A stretch of DNA of 33,374 nt from Streptomyces scabichelini (GCF_011045015.1 NZ_JAAKZY010000113.1:1-33374); one strand, 5' to 3'; numbered from the stretch's first letter, positions 1-7,511 are shown. A program made the numbers and translations. The notes: generated from the letters alone by a model not told the origin.

Positions 1-433
1 AGGGAGCTGGCGGCCGGCGTCGTCGAGCGGGTCGTCACCGGTGATGTGATCAAGGAGATCGAGGTCTCAGGCCCCGGCTTCCTCAACATCACGATCACGG
101 ACAAGGCGATCATCGAGACCCTCGCGCTGGCGAAGAAGGCGAAGGCCAATCCGAGGGAGCTGGCGGCCGGCGTCGTCGAGCGGGTCGTCACCGGTGATGT
201 GATCAAGGAGATCGAGGTCTCAGGCCCCGGCTTCCTCAACATCACGATCACGGACAAGGCGATCATCGAGACCCTCGCGCTGGCGAAGAAGGCGAAGGCC
301 AATCCGAGGGAGCTGGCGGCCGGCGTCGTCGAGCGGGTCGTCACCGGTGATGTGATCAAGGAGATCGAGGTCTCAGGCCCCGGCTTCCTCAACATCACGA
401 TCACGGACAAGGCGATCATCGAGACCCTCGCGC
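1..433 (+). repeat. Perfect 153-bp tandem repeat, 2.8 copies, inside argS
   Basis: Copies begin at 1, 154 and 307. The third breaks off after base 433. I see no mismatch between copies. The period of 153 bp is 51 codons, so the frame is kept. The join is at CTCGCGC, present both at the copy end (ATCGAGACCCTCGCGC) and where the next copy enters (CTCGCGCTGG), which suggests slippage at a 7-bp microhomology. More copies may lie upstream of the window. Confidence 0.95.
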
Positions 434-1899
434 AGCGCGCGACGGACGCGACCGGCCGCCTCGGCGTGCCGTTCGCCGACAACCCGGGCACCACGGTCAT
501 CGACTACGCGCAGCCGAACGTGGCGAAGGAGATGCACGTAGGCCACCTCCGTTCCGCGGTCATCGGCGACTCCGTGGCCCAGATCCTGGAGTTCGTCGGC
601 GAGACGCTCGTACGGCGGCACCACATCGGCGACTGGGGCACCCAGTTCGGCATGCTCATCCAGTACTTGATCGAGCACCCGCACGAGCTCGATCACAAGG
701 AGGGCGAGGTCTCCGGCGAGGAGGCCATGTCGAACCTCGACCGGCTCTACAAGGCGTCCCGCGCGCTCTTCGACTCCGACGAGCAGTTCAAGACGCGGGC
801 ACGCCGCCGGGTGGTGGACCTCCAGGCGGGCGATCCGGAGACCCTCGCGCTGTGGCAGAAGTTCGTGGACGAGTCGAAGATCTACTTCTTCTCGGTCTTC
901 GACAAGCTGGACATGGAGATCCAGGACCCGGACATCGTCGGCGAGTCGGGCTACAACGACATGCTGGACGAGACGTGCCGCCTGCTCGAGGAGTCGGGCG
1001 TCGCGGTCCGCTCCGAGGGCGCGCTGTGCGTGTTCTTCGACGACATCAAGGGCCCGGACGGCAACCCGGTCCCGCTGATCGTGAAGAAGTCGGACGGCGG
1101 CTACGGCTACGCGGCCACGGACCTCTCCGCGATCAGGGACCGTGTCTTCAACCTGAAGGCGAACAGCCTCCTGTACGTGGTCGACGCCCGCCAGTCCCTC
1201 CATTTCAAGATGGTCTTCGAGACGGCACGCAGGGCGGGCTGGCTGAACGGCGACACGAAGGCCGTACAGCTGGCGTTCGGCACGGTCCTCGGCAAGGACG
1301 GCAAGCCGTTCAAGACCCGTGAGGGCGAGACGGTACGCCTCGTCGACCTCCTCGACGAGGCGATCGAGCGCGCCTCCGCCGTCGTACGGGAGAAGGCGCA
1401 GGACCTGTCCGAGATGGAGATCGCCGAGCGCGGAGCGCAGGTCGGTATCGGCGCGGTGAAGTACGCGGACCTGTCGACGTCCGCGAACCGCGACTACAAG
1501 TTCGACCTGGACCAGATGGTGTCGCTGAACGGCGACACGAGCGTGTACCTGCAGTACGCGTACGCGCGTATCCAGTCCATCCTGCGCAAGGCGGGCACCA
1601 CCGAGCCGGTCGCGCACCCGGAGCTCGAACTGACCGACGCCGAGCGGGCCCTGGGCCTGCACATCGACCGGTTCGCGGAGACGGTCGCGGAGGCCGCCGC
1701 CGAGTACGCGCCGCACAAGCTGACGGCGTACCTGTACCAACTGGCGTCCCTGTACACGTCGTTCTACGACAAGTGCCCGGTCCTGAAGGCGGACACCCCG
1801 GCCCAGGTCGAGAACCGCCTGTTCCTGTGCGACATCACGGCCCGCACGCTCCACCAGGGCATGGCGTTGCTGGGCATCAGGACGCCAGAGCGCCTCTGA
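1..1899 (+). CDS. argS: Arginyl-tRNA synthetase, 5'-partial, with tandemly repeated N-terminal segment
   Basis: Class I arginyl-tRNA synthetase, which charges tRNA-Arg with arginine in the cytoplasm. The frame is open from base 1, so the true start lies upstream of the window. The HIGH-type signature HVGHL follows NVAKEM. A KMSK-like loop is represented by GKPFKTREGETVRL, and the C-terminal helical anticodon-binding domain ends with the usual RTPERL. The N-terminal additional domain is abnormal: the 51-residue stretch from RELAAGVVERVV to KKAKANP occurs nearly three times in a row. A normal Streptomyces ArgS has it once, followed directly by AQRATDATGRLGVPF. Each extra copy is in frame, so the reading frame is intact but at least two segments too long. 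Identity is certain; whether the repeat is biological is not. Confidence 0.95.
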   Translation, partial: RELAAGVVERVVTGDVIKEIEVSGPGFLNITITDKAIIETLALAKKAKANPRELAAGVVERVVTGDVIKEIEVSGPGFLNITITDKAIIETLALAKKAKANPRELAAGVVERVVTGDVIKEIEVSGPGFLNITITDKAIIETLAQRATDATGRLGVPFADNPGTTVIDYAQPNVAKEMHVGHLRSAVIGDSVAQILEFVGETLVRRHHIGDWGTQFGMLIQYLIEHPHELDHKEGEVSGEEAMSNLDRLYKASRALFDSDEQFKTRARRRVVDLQAGDPETLALWQKFVDESKIYFFSVFDKLDMEIQDPDIVGESGYNDMLDETCRLLEESGVAVRSEGALCVFFDDIKGPDGNPVPLIVKKSDGGYGYAATDLSAIRDRVFNLKANSLLYVVDARQSLHFKMVFETARRAGWLNGDTKAVQLAFGTVLGKDGKPFKTREGETVRLVDLLDEAIERASAVVREKAQDLSEMEIAERGAQVGIGAVKYADLSTSANRDYKFDLDQMVSLNGDTSVYLQYAYARIQSILRKAGTTEPVAHPELELTDAERALGLHIDRFAETVAEAAAEYAPHKLTAYLYQLASLYTSFYDKCPVLKADTPAQVENRLFLCDITARTLHQGMALLGIRTPERL

Positions 1900-1940
1900 G
1901 ATCCATCTGAGATCTGAGGTCCGTCTGAGATCCAACGGAA

Positions 1941-1980
1941 CCGCGGCCCGTCCTCTCCCCCGAGGGAGGACGGGCCGCGG
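1941..1980. terminator. Strong hairpin after argS
   Basis: A 15-bp perfect GC-rich stem (CCGCGGCCCGTCCTC at 1941-1955 against 1966-1980) with a 10-nt loop lies 41 bp after the argS stop. There is no U-tract, as is usual in Streptomyces. It could act in both directions. Confidence 0.75.
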
Positions 1981-1992
1981 CGTTCGCTCGGC

Positions 1993-2100
1993 TCAGCAGC
2001 CGATGGAGTTGAAGTCCGCGAACGCGGCCTTGGTCTGTGTTCCGGCGATGCCGTCGACGGCAAGGGAGTAACCCCAGTCGTTCACGTTCCCGTACCGCAT
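1993..2100 (-). pseudogene. C-terminal scrap of a peptidoglycan-binding-like protein
   Basis: A 35-codon minus-strand frame from ATG (2100-2098) to TGA (1995-1993) encodes a peptide ending LAVDGIAGTQTKAAFADFN plus SIGC. The VDGIxGxxTxAAF pattern is the end of a PG_binding_1 repeat, a cell-wall-binding module. The rest of the domain is absent; the frame closes at 2128. A GAGGAGG sequence lies about 11 nt before the ATG, so a tiny peptide could be translated. The simplest reading is a relic of a larger secreted protein. Family assignment rests on a short motif only. Confidence 0.45.
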
Positions 2101-2150
2101 ACGCCCCGTCCCCTCCTCAGTAACCCGTCAAGTGATGGCCAAAGGTTGAA

Positions 2151-2263
2151 GTGTCTGATCTTGTCCCGAAGTATGCGATGCTGCGGGGCGGCGCAGGCCC
2201 TCGCCTCCGAGGGACCCCAACTCCGGGGAAATCAGAGCCCTGTTGGATCGCTAGCTGGGAGAG
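2151..2263 (+). pseudogene. Relic of an XRE/DUF5753 regulator C-terminus
   Basis: Translation gives V-S-D-L-V-P-K-Y-A-M-L-R, matching V-S-I-L-S-R-K-Y-A-M-L-R of the intact XRE regulator at 8979-9806. Seventeen bases are identical (2169-2185 versus 9726-9742). After a frameshift near 2187 a segment reads AAQALASEG (intact gene: SQALTPQES). After another shift 2237-2263 reads ALLDR-stop-LGE (intact gene: GLLDRLLGD). Two frameshifts, a stop codon and loss of the N-terminal 230 or so residues show a dead paralogue. It ends just before the phosphotransferase start and may have donated that gene's GGGAG ribosome binding site. Confidence 0.7.
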
Positions 2264-2268
2264 CACCC

Positions 2269-3195
2269 ATGCTGCCACTCGTTGAGACCGGCGAGGAGCT
2301 GGACGAGGTCGTCGGAGACGAGGCGCTGCTGCGCCCCGCCGTCGCGGATCTGTGTGAACGACTCGGTCTGACCGGACAGCGGATGGTCCGCTTCGAGGAG
2401 GGTTCGCTGCCGGTGTACGCCATCGGCGACGCCCACGTGCTGAAGCTGTACCCCGCCTTCGAGCGCGCCGAGTGCGTGCGCGAGGAGAAGGTGCTGAGCC
2501 ATCTGTACGGCAAACTCCCTCTGCCCACACCGCAGTTGTACTCGGCGGGCGCGTACAAGAACGGCTGGCACTACGTCCTGATGTCCCGCCTGCCCGGCGA
2601 AAGCCTCGCGGAGGCGTGGCCGCGCATCCCGTCCGCGGACCAGGACCGGATCGTCACGGAGTCCGGCGAGACCCTCGCCGCGCTGCACGCACTGAACCCG
2701 GCGCCGCTCGCGGCCGCCGTGGGCCCGGGGGACTGGGGCAAGCTGATCGCCGCGCAGCGCGCGCAGGTGGTCGAACAGCAGCGGGCCGTCGGCCTGACGG
2801 AGCAGTGGCTGGAGCAGATCCCGTGGTTCCTGGACTCGGTACCGCTGCCGCCTCCGCCACGACGCGTGCTCCTGCACACCGAGTTCATGCGCCAGCACTT
2901 GACGGTGGACCCGAACGGCTGGCGCCTGACCGGCCTGTTCGACTTCGAACCGGCGATGGTCGGCGACCCGGCGTACGACTTCGTGGGCGTGGGCCTGTTC
3001 GTGACGGGTGGCGACCCGCGCCTGCTCAAGCGCTTCTACGAGGCGTACGGCCGTTCCCCGTTCGACCCGCGCACCCTCATGGCGTACGCCCTCCTGCACA
3101 TCTACAGCAACCTGCCCTGGTACCTCCGCGAACTCCCCGCACCCCCGAAGCCGACGCTGGACGCGCTGGCGGAGACATGGTTCGGCACGGGCTGA
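2269..3195 (+). CDS. Phosphotransferase of the aminoglycoside/hygromycin kinase (APH) family
   Basis: A 308-residue protein with the APH-type kinase fold. The N-lobe includes VLKLYPAFERAECVREE (ATP-binding Lys and partner Glu). The C-lobe has a catalytic-loop sequence LLHTEFMRQHL and a metal-binding segment LFDFEPAMVGDPAYDF. The substrate is unknown; relatives phosphorylate antibiotics or small metabolites. The usual HxDxxxxN loop is HTEFMRQH here, so both the catalytic Asp and the Asn differ. I recall similar HTE/HTD...H loops in a hygromycin-kinase-like clade, so this may be a family trait. The start is ATG 2269, preceded by GGGAGAG; the frame is open further upstream only because it crosses relic sequence. 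Resistance is possible but not shown. Confidence 0.8.
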   Translation: MLPLVETGEELDEVVGDEALLRPAVADLCERLGLTGQRMVRFEEGSLPVYAIGDAHVLKLYPAFERAECVREEKVLSHLYGKLPLPTPQLYSAGAYKNGWHYVLMSRLPGESLAEAWPRIPSADQDRIVTESGETLAALHALNPAPLAAAVGPGDWGKLIAAQRAQVVEQQRAVGLTEQWLEQIPWFLDSVPLPPPPRRVLLHTEFMRQHLTVDPNGWRLTGLFDFEPAMVGDPAYDFVGVGLFVTGGDPRLLKRFYEAYGRSPFDPRTLMAYALLHIYSNLPWYLRELPAPPKPTLDALAETWFGTG

Positions 3196-3239
3196 TGAGC
3201 TCGGTGCACGGGTGGCTGATGCGTCTGTGCACGGGCTGA
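3193..3239 (+). repeat. Degenerate short repeat copying the stop-codon region
   Basis: The end of the phosphotransferase gene (CACGGGCTGATGA) is echoed by GCACGGGTGGCTGATG and GCACGGGCTGACGGG. TGA recurs at 3193, 3196, 3217 and 3237. Confidence 0.5.
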
Positions 3240-3263
3240 CGGGCCGTTGTCAGTGGCCGGCCT

Positions 3264-3269
3264 TACAGT
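3264..3269 (+). promoter_or_regulatory. Candidate -10 element for a leaderless start
   Basis: TACAGT (TANNNT) lies 7 nt before ATG 3277, and no ribosome binding site precedes that ATG. This is the geometry of leaderless Streptomyces transcripts. Confidence 0.5.
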
Positions 3270-3276
3270 CACGTTC

Positions 3277-4119
3277 ATGGCGACACTTCCCAACCAGCTG
3301 CCGACGCTTGCGGCCGACCCGGCCGGCCGCTCGCTCGGGCTTCAACTCCCCTCCGGGGCCCTGCTCGACACGACGGTCTACGGGTCCTGGCCAGAGCCCC
3401 TGCTGTGGCGGGCCGACATGGCGGCGACGCCGGGCGACTGGCTGCGATCGGCATCCGCCCGGCGCACGGCCGGACTGCACCCGGTCCTGGTCGGCGGCAC
3501 CGCCATGGGTGAATCGCACCCGGACAAATGGGAGTTGAACCCGGACCTGTCGTCGTATCCCGGCGACCATGACCCCGAGGACGTACTCGCCGAGCTCTGG
3601 GAGGAGTTCGCGGAGGATTACGCGACGGACGGCGACTGGCCAGGCGATTGGCCAGTCGACTGGGCCGGACTCGCCGCGGCCGGGCCGCTCGACGCCGATC
3701 CGGACGCGCGTGCCGCCGAGGTCGCCGACTCCCTTGCGAGCGACACGGGCGGCACGGGCGGCACGGTCCGGGTGCAAGAGCCGCACCTGGCGCTCGTCCC
3801 GGCCCGCCGCAGCGCGGACATACCGGCGGCCATCGGCTGGTGCGGGCCGGTCAATCACGAGAGCGACGTGGCGCGCCTGTGCGCGGTCCTCCGCTCCTGG
3901 GAGGACCGCTTCGGCATCCGGGTCGTGGCGCTCACCTTCGACCAGCTGGTCGTCTCCGTGGCGGCCCCGCCCGAGAACCTCGCCGAGGCCGAGGCCATCG
4001 CCGCCGAGCACTTCGCCTTCTGCCCGGACAACATCACGCAGGGCCACCACAACAGCCTGCGGGCGTACGCCGAGCACGAGGTGCTCGGCGCCCGCTCCTG
4101 GTCGTTCTGGTGGGACTGA
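3277..4119 (+). CDS. DUF4253 domain-containing protein
   Basis: A 280-residue soluble protein of unknown function. The C-terminal third carries the recognisable DUF4253 pattern: VLRSWEDRFGIRVVALTFD, followed by AEHFAFCPDNI and a Trp-rich end SWSFWWD. The middle (about residues 90-150) is acidic and Asp/Glu/Trp-rich, including the repeat DWPGDWPVDW, and looks low-complexity. There is no signal peptide or membrane segment. Start ATG 3277 lacks a ribosome binding site but has TACAGT 7 nt before it, so the mRNA is probably leaderless; a TTG start at 3247 is possible but less likely. It stands alone, 81 bp after the phosphotransferase gene and convergent with the methyltransferase gene. Confidence 0.8.
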   Translation: MATLPNQLPTLAADPAGRSLGLQLPSGALLDTTVYGSWPEPLLWRADMAATPGDWLRSASARRTAGLHPVLVGGTAMGESHPDKWELNPDLSSYPGDHDPEDVLAELWEEFAEDYATDGDWPGDWPVDWAGLAAAGPLDADPDARAAEVADSLASDTGGTGGTVRVQEPHLALVPARRSADIPAAIGWCGPVNHESDVARLCAVLRSWEDRFGIRVVALTFDQLVVSVAAPPENLAEAEAIAAEHFAFCPDNITQGHHNSLRAYAEHEVLGARSWSFWWD

Positions 4120-4135
4120 GAGGTGGGACTGAGAG
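4110..4135 (+). repeat. 13-bp tandem duplication across the DUF4253 stop codon
   Basis: GTGGGACTGAGAG occurs at 4110-4122 and 4123-4135. The first copy contains the real TGA stop. A purine-rich run of GAGA motifs continues to about 4171. Confidence 0.8.
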
Positions 4136-4180
4136 AACGGGGAGAACTGAGAGAAATGAGAGAACGGAGAGTATTCGCTG

Positions 4181-5083
4181 TCAGGCCTTGTGGCCGACCG
4201 CCCCGTAGACGTTGATGTCGGCGTCCGTCACGTCGTTGATGTCCCGGTAGCGGATCTTCTCGATGTCGTCGAGGGTCTCGAAGTAGGCCGGGTCCACGGC
4301 TTCGGGAGCGGGCGCCGGGTCCGAGTACCAGTGGTGGACGGGGACGACACCCGGCTCGTCCAGCTGGACGCCGGGCGTCTCCGTGAAGAACCGCTCGACC
4401 TCGGCCTTGGAGCGGAGCACGAACGTGAACCCGCGCTCGGTGTACGTCCGCTGGACCGCGCGGACGCTCTCGGCGTTGAGGTCCTCGGTGATGTGGCTGA
4501 TCACGAGGCGGCTGCCGGACGGCAGCGCGTCCATCAGCTCGCGCACGACCGGGTAGGCCTCCTCGTCGTCGACGAAGTGCAGGATCGCCACCAGCGCGAG
4601 AGCGATCGGCTCGTCGAAGTCGAGCGTCTTCGCGGCCTGTTCGAGGATCTGCTCGGGGTACTTGAAGTCCGCGTCGATGTAGTCGGTCCTGCCCTCGGAG
4701 CCGCTGGTCAGCAGGGCGCGCGCGTGCGCGAGCACCACCGGGTCGTGATCGACGTACACGACCCGCGACTCGGGGATGATCCGCTGGGCGATCTGGTGGA
4801 CGTTCTCCGCGGTCGGCAGCCCGGTGCCGATGTCGAGGAACTGCCGGATGCCGTCCTCCTGGACCAGCCGGGTCACGGCACGGCGCATGAAGTCGCGGTT
4901 GTGCCGCACGTCGAGGTAGCCGCGCGGGTTGGCCGCGAGTGCCGCGGCCGCCGCGGCGCGGTCCGTGGGGTAGTTGTCCTTGCCCCCGAGGAAGACGTCG
5001 TAGACGCGCGCCGGGTGCGCCTTGGTGGTGTCGATCCTCCTTCTCAGCTCGGCGGGGTCCTGGCTGAGAGCATCACCGCTCAT
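4181..5083 (-). CDS. SAM-dependent methyltransferase, DUF574/Methyltransf_19 family
   Basis: A 300-residue predicted S-adenosylmethionine methyltransferase of the actinobacterial family PF04672. The family start PARVYDVFLGGKDNYPTDR is at residues 24-42, the SAM-binding motif FLDIGTGLPT at 82-91, an acidic VYVDHDPVVL loop follows, and LVISHITEDL is further on. Substrates of this family are largely unknown. Start ATG 5083 has a GGAAGG-type ribosome binding site. Streptomyces genomes carry many paralogues, often beside HTH regulators. Here it lies downstream of the membrane-anchored HTH gene on the same strand, with 107 bp between them, so cotranscription is possible but not required. Confidence 0.9.
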   Translation of the reverse strand: MSGDALSQDPAELRRRIDTTKAHPARVYDVFLGGKDNYPTDRAAAAAALAANPRGYLDVRHNRDFMRRAVTRLVQEDGIRQFLDIGTGLPTAENVHQIAQRIIPESRVVYVDHDPVVLAHARALLTSGSEGRTDYIDADFKYPEQILEQAAKTLDFDEPIALALVAILHFVDDEEAYPVVRELMDALPSGSRLVISHITEDLNAESVRAVQRTYTERGFTFVLRSKAEVERFFTETPGVQLDEPGVVPVHHWYSDPAPAPEAVDPAYFETLDDIEKIRYRDINDVTDADINVYGAVGHKA

Positions 5084-5150
5084 GGAGACCTTCCCTCTGC
5101 GCTCACGCTGATTAAATCGGCAACAACCTAACTCTTAGGGCGACTTGATA

Positions 5151-5200
5151 GTGCCCGACCAGTGCCCGACCAGTGGATCACTCCGGCGGATCATTCCGGC
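5151..5200 (-). repeat. Two adjacent tandem duplications at the end of the HTH-membrane gene
   Basis: GTGCCCGACCA is perfectly duplicated (5151-5161 and 5162-5172). A 13-bp unit GGATCAYTCCGGC is duplicated at 5175-5187 and 5188-5200. The second 13-bp copy holds the true stop (TCA at 5191-5193 on this strand), and the first copy repeats that TCA. Confidence 0.8.
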
Positions 5201-6453
5201 GGCGGAGCCGTCTCCCACGCGCTCGCGCCGATCGGCTGCTGGTACGACGGCCGCCCCGCCCTTCCGCTCGTACGGAACGGCTTGCCGTTGTCGCTGATCC
5301 GCACCGTCCCGCTCTTCGTCCCGCTGGACCAGTCGAGCTCCAGATACCAGCTCACGTTGTGCGCCTGCACATCCGCGAACACGTAGAAGACCTCGGGGTC
5401 GGACTCGCTGACGCTGTACGGGAAGTCCCGCTTCCCGGCCCTGGGTTTCGTCGCGGGCCGACCCGCGTCGAGGTCCACGCCGAACGACGCCGTTTCCACG
5501 CTGCCGCCGCAGCCGACACCCATCGTGTAGTCGTTCCAGGCGAGCGGCGCGCTTCGCTCCGTCACCCGCACGTGCAGGCTCTTGAGTACGACGGTGGCCT
5601 TCCCCGTGCCCTGCACGGTCAGCTCGAGCAGCTGCTCCCCCGCGGCGACCCCGCCGAGCGCGCCGACCCACCCGCGCGCGTCCGGTTCGGTCGGCGGCGG
5701 AGGCACCTGCTCCGGGTCCCGGTTCACCAGGTAGTGCTGACTGCACGGTCCTTCCCACTTGTACGGGTTGACGTCGACGGTGGGCGCGGTGGCGCCGTCC
5801 TCGGTACCGGTACCGGTACCGGCGCCCTGGCCGCCACCTGCTCCAGTGGTGCGTGAGGCGGAGGCCGTCGGGTCCTCGTCGGCCGTGCGCGAGGCGGACG
5901 GCGAGGGCAACTTGCGCTTCCCGTCCGCCGACGGGGTGCCGCCGGCACTCTCGGCGACGGTCGACGAGACGGCACCCACGGCACCCTCCCGCTCCTTGCC
6001 CTGGCCGTTGTCGTCGTCGCCGGGCACGAGGTTCACGACGAGCGCGGCGGACACGACGGCGGCGACCACGGCCGCACCGGCGAGGAGGACTGTACGCCGA
6101 CGCCGCGCCGGCGAGGGCACGGCCTCCGGCTCGGGTGCAGAGGAGTCCGGCTCGGGTACAGAGCGGTCCGGCTCGGGAGCGGAGGAACCCGACTCGGGAG
6201 CAGGCACCCCCTTCTTCCCCCGCAGCGCATCGGCCTGCACCCACCTCCGGTGCAGCTCCACCAGCTCCTCCGGAGTCGCCTTGCACAGCCGGGCGAACCG
6301 CTCCACGGGCGCGTAATCCGTCGGTACGGCATCCCCGTTGACGTACCGGTGCAACGTCGACGCACTCATGTGGAGCCGCTTCCCCAGGACCCCGTAACTG
6401 AGCCCGGACCGCTCCTTCAACTGCCCGAGGAGATCCGAGAATCCGTCCCCCAC
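5191..6453 (-). CDS. Membrane-anchored XRE-type HTH protein with extracytoplasmic domain
   Basis: A 420-residue one-component membrane regulator candidate. Residues 1-75 form an HTH_31/XRE-like domain (LSYGVLGKRLHMSASTLHRY, then VERFARLCKATPEELVELH). A Pro/Glu/Ser linker with PEPDxS repeats covers about 85-115. An Arg-rich stop-transfer signal and one transmembrane helix lie at 121-143. A Thr/Ser/Gly-rich stalk follows, with (GT)n coded by repeated GGTACC. A globular C-terminal domain of about 180 residues with conserved-looking Cys (GPCSQHY, GVGCGG) would lie outside the cell. The domain order suggests that an external signal is relayed to DNA, but no target is known. It is divergent from a DUF4232 lipoprotein gene that is also exported. 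Confidence 0.8.
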   Translation of the reverse strand: MGDGFSDLLGQLKERSGLSYGVLGKRLHMSASTLHRYVNGDAVPTDYAPVERFARLCKATPEELVELHRRWVQADALRGKKGVPAPESGSSAPEPDRSVPEPDSSAPEPEAVPSPARRRRTVLLAGAAVVAAVVSAALVVNLVPGDDDNGQGKEREGAVGAVSSTVAESAGGTPSADGKRKLPSPSASRTADEDPTASASRTTGAGGGQGAGTGTGTEDGATAPTVDVNPYKWEGPCSQHYLVNRDPEQVPPPPTEPDARGWVGALGGVAAGEQLLELTVQGTGKATVVLKSLHVRVTERSAPLAWNDYTMGVGCGGSVETASFGVDLDAGRPATKPRAGKRDFPYSVSESDPEVFYVFADVQAHNVSWYLELDWSSGTKSGTVRISDNGKPFRTSGRAGRPSYQQPIGASAWETAPPPE

Positions 6454-6491
6454 CGCCGTTCCTCCATCTCCCCGTGTCCCAGATCAGCATT

Positions 6492-6515
6492 CCAGGGGGA
6501 GGTCATTCCCCCAGG
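6492..6515. promoter_or_regulatory. Inverted repeat between the HTH-membrane gene and the lipoprotein gene
   Basis: CCAGGGGGA (6492-6500) pairs with TCCCCCAGG (6507-6515), 8 of 9 matching, with a 6-bp centre. AGCATTCCAG occurs nearby at 6487 and 6528. It is 39-62 bp upstream of the HTH gene start, so it is a candidate operator for that regulator. Confidence 0.4.
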
Positions 6516-6686
6516 TCAGAGCCGTTGCAGCATTCCAGTGTCCCGAATGCCCCGGCAATCGTGGCGGCCGGGACGGATCACCGCACAAGCTGTGGTCATC
6601 CAAGCACGCCGCTCCCGGCCCCCGGCCGAGCGGCCAAGGCCCAGGACTGAATCGAAACATCCGGATCACACACACGGGGATCAATC

Positions 6687-7439
6687 ATGTCTGTACGCAG
6701 CATCCGCACCGCCCGCACCGCCCGCACCCGCCTGCTCGCCGCCGCCGCACTCTCACTCGCCACGCTGACGCTGACGGCGTGCAGCAGCGGAGAAGGTGCT
6801 CAAGACGAGGGTGCGTCCGCCGCATCCTCCTCCACGTCCACGCCTGCCGCGAAGCCCGCAGGCAACGACAAGGACAAGGACAAGGACCAGGCGAACGAGG
6901 GCACGACCACGGGCAACGCGCAGGGAACCGCGGGCTCCTCCCAGGGCTCGACGGGAACGAGCGGTTCGACGGGCTCAACCGGCTCAACGGGCTCGAAGGG
7001 CTCCGGCTCGGACGGGGAGGACGCATCCACCACCCGCGTCGCCTGCTCCGGTGCCAACACCAAAACAACGGCCACCGAGGTCTCCCGCCCTCTGAACCAC
7101 ATGCTCCTCACCGTCACCAACACCGGCTCGAAGAACTGCGATCTCACCGGTTACCCCGCCGTCCGCTTCGGCGAGGCACAGTCGGTCCCGCCGGCCTTCG
7201 AGGACTCCAAGCCGCAGGCAGTGGTCACGCTGGCCCCGGGCGAGTCCGGCTACGCGGGCGTGCTCCTGGCGTCCGCGGACGGCAGCGGCTCGAACGGCTA
7301 CACGGCCAAGTCCCTCACGGTCCACTTCGGCAGCGGCGCGAGCGCCAGCCCGTCGCTGCCCGCGAAGGGCGTGGCCGTCGACGACTCACTCACCGTCACG
7401 TACTGGCAGTCGACCATGGACGACGCCCTCGCCTGGTGA
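6687..7439 (+). CDS. DUF4232 domain lipoprotein
   Basis: A 250-residue exported protein. The signal peptide has twin-Arg-like and basic residues, a hydrophobic core (LLAAAALSLATL) and a lipobox LTAC with Cys32 as the lipidation site. A Ser/Thr/Lys/Asp linker at about 33-110 includes KDKDKD and a GSTGSTGSTGS repeat. The C-terminal DUF4232 domain spans about 113-250 (RVACSGANTK, then LLTVTNTGSKNCDLTGYPAV, APGESGYAGVL, VTYWQ) with two Cys that could form a disulfide. Function is unknown; such proteins are common Streptomyces surface lipoproteins. Start ATG 6687 follows GGGGATCAATC. It is divergent from the membrane-anchored HTH gene, with 233 bp between them holding an inverted repeat. Confidence 0.88.
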   Translation: MSVRSIRTARTARTRLLAAAALSLATLTLTACSSGEGAQDEGASAASSSTSTPAAKPAGNDKDKDKDQANEGTTTGNAQGTAGSSQGSTGTSGSTGSTGSTGSKGSGSDGEDASTTRVACSGANTKTTATEVSRPLNHMLLTVTNTGSKNCDLTGYPAVRFGEAQSVPPAFEDSKPQAVVTLAPGESGYAGVLLASADGSGSNGYTAKSLTVHFGSGASASPSLPAKGVAVDDSLTVTYWQSTMDDALAW

Positions 7440-7445
7440 GGGTGG

Positions 7446-7484
7446 CTTACCAAAAGGTGAGTACCTGACCAAATAGTCGGTACT
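7446..7484. promoter_or_regulatory. Paired palindromes resembling HxlR-type operators
   Basis: Two adjoining inverted repeats precede the reductase gene: CTTACC-AAAA-GGTGAG (7446-7461, one mismatch) and AGTACCTGAC-CAAATA-GTC-GGTACT (7460-7484, arms AGTACC/GGTACT plus GAC/GTC). The tacc...ggta layout is like HxlR-family sites that control similar reductases. No HxlR gene is present in the window. Confidence 0.5.
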
Positions 7485-7511
7485 TGTGGCAAGTTGGGAC
7501 AGGTGAGCAGG

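Noticed and set aside
1..433. CRISPR-like or VNTR noncoding array
   Set aside because: The repeats are contiguous, with no spacers, and are in-frame parts of argS.
373..1935. Long minus-strand open frame (520 codons) opposite argS
   Set aside because: Arg/Val/Leu-rich translation with no motif. It mirrors the GC3 bias of argS and crosses the repeat and part of the terminator.
2146..2268. Upstream extension of the phosphotransferase gene
   Set aside because: The extra 41 codons are relic sequence of another gene; a good ribosome binding site precedes ATG 2269.
7446..7484. CRISPR or phage attachment site
   Set aside because: Palindromic, short and promoter-placed; no spacers, integrase or tRNA nearby.
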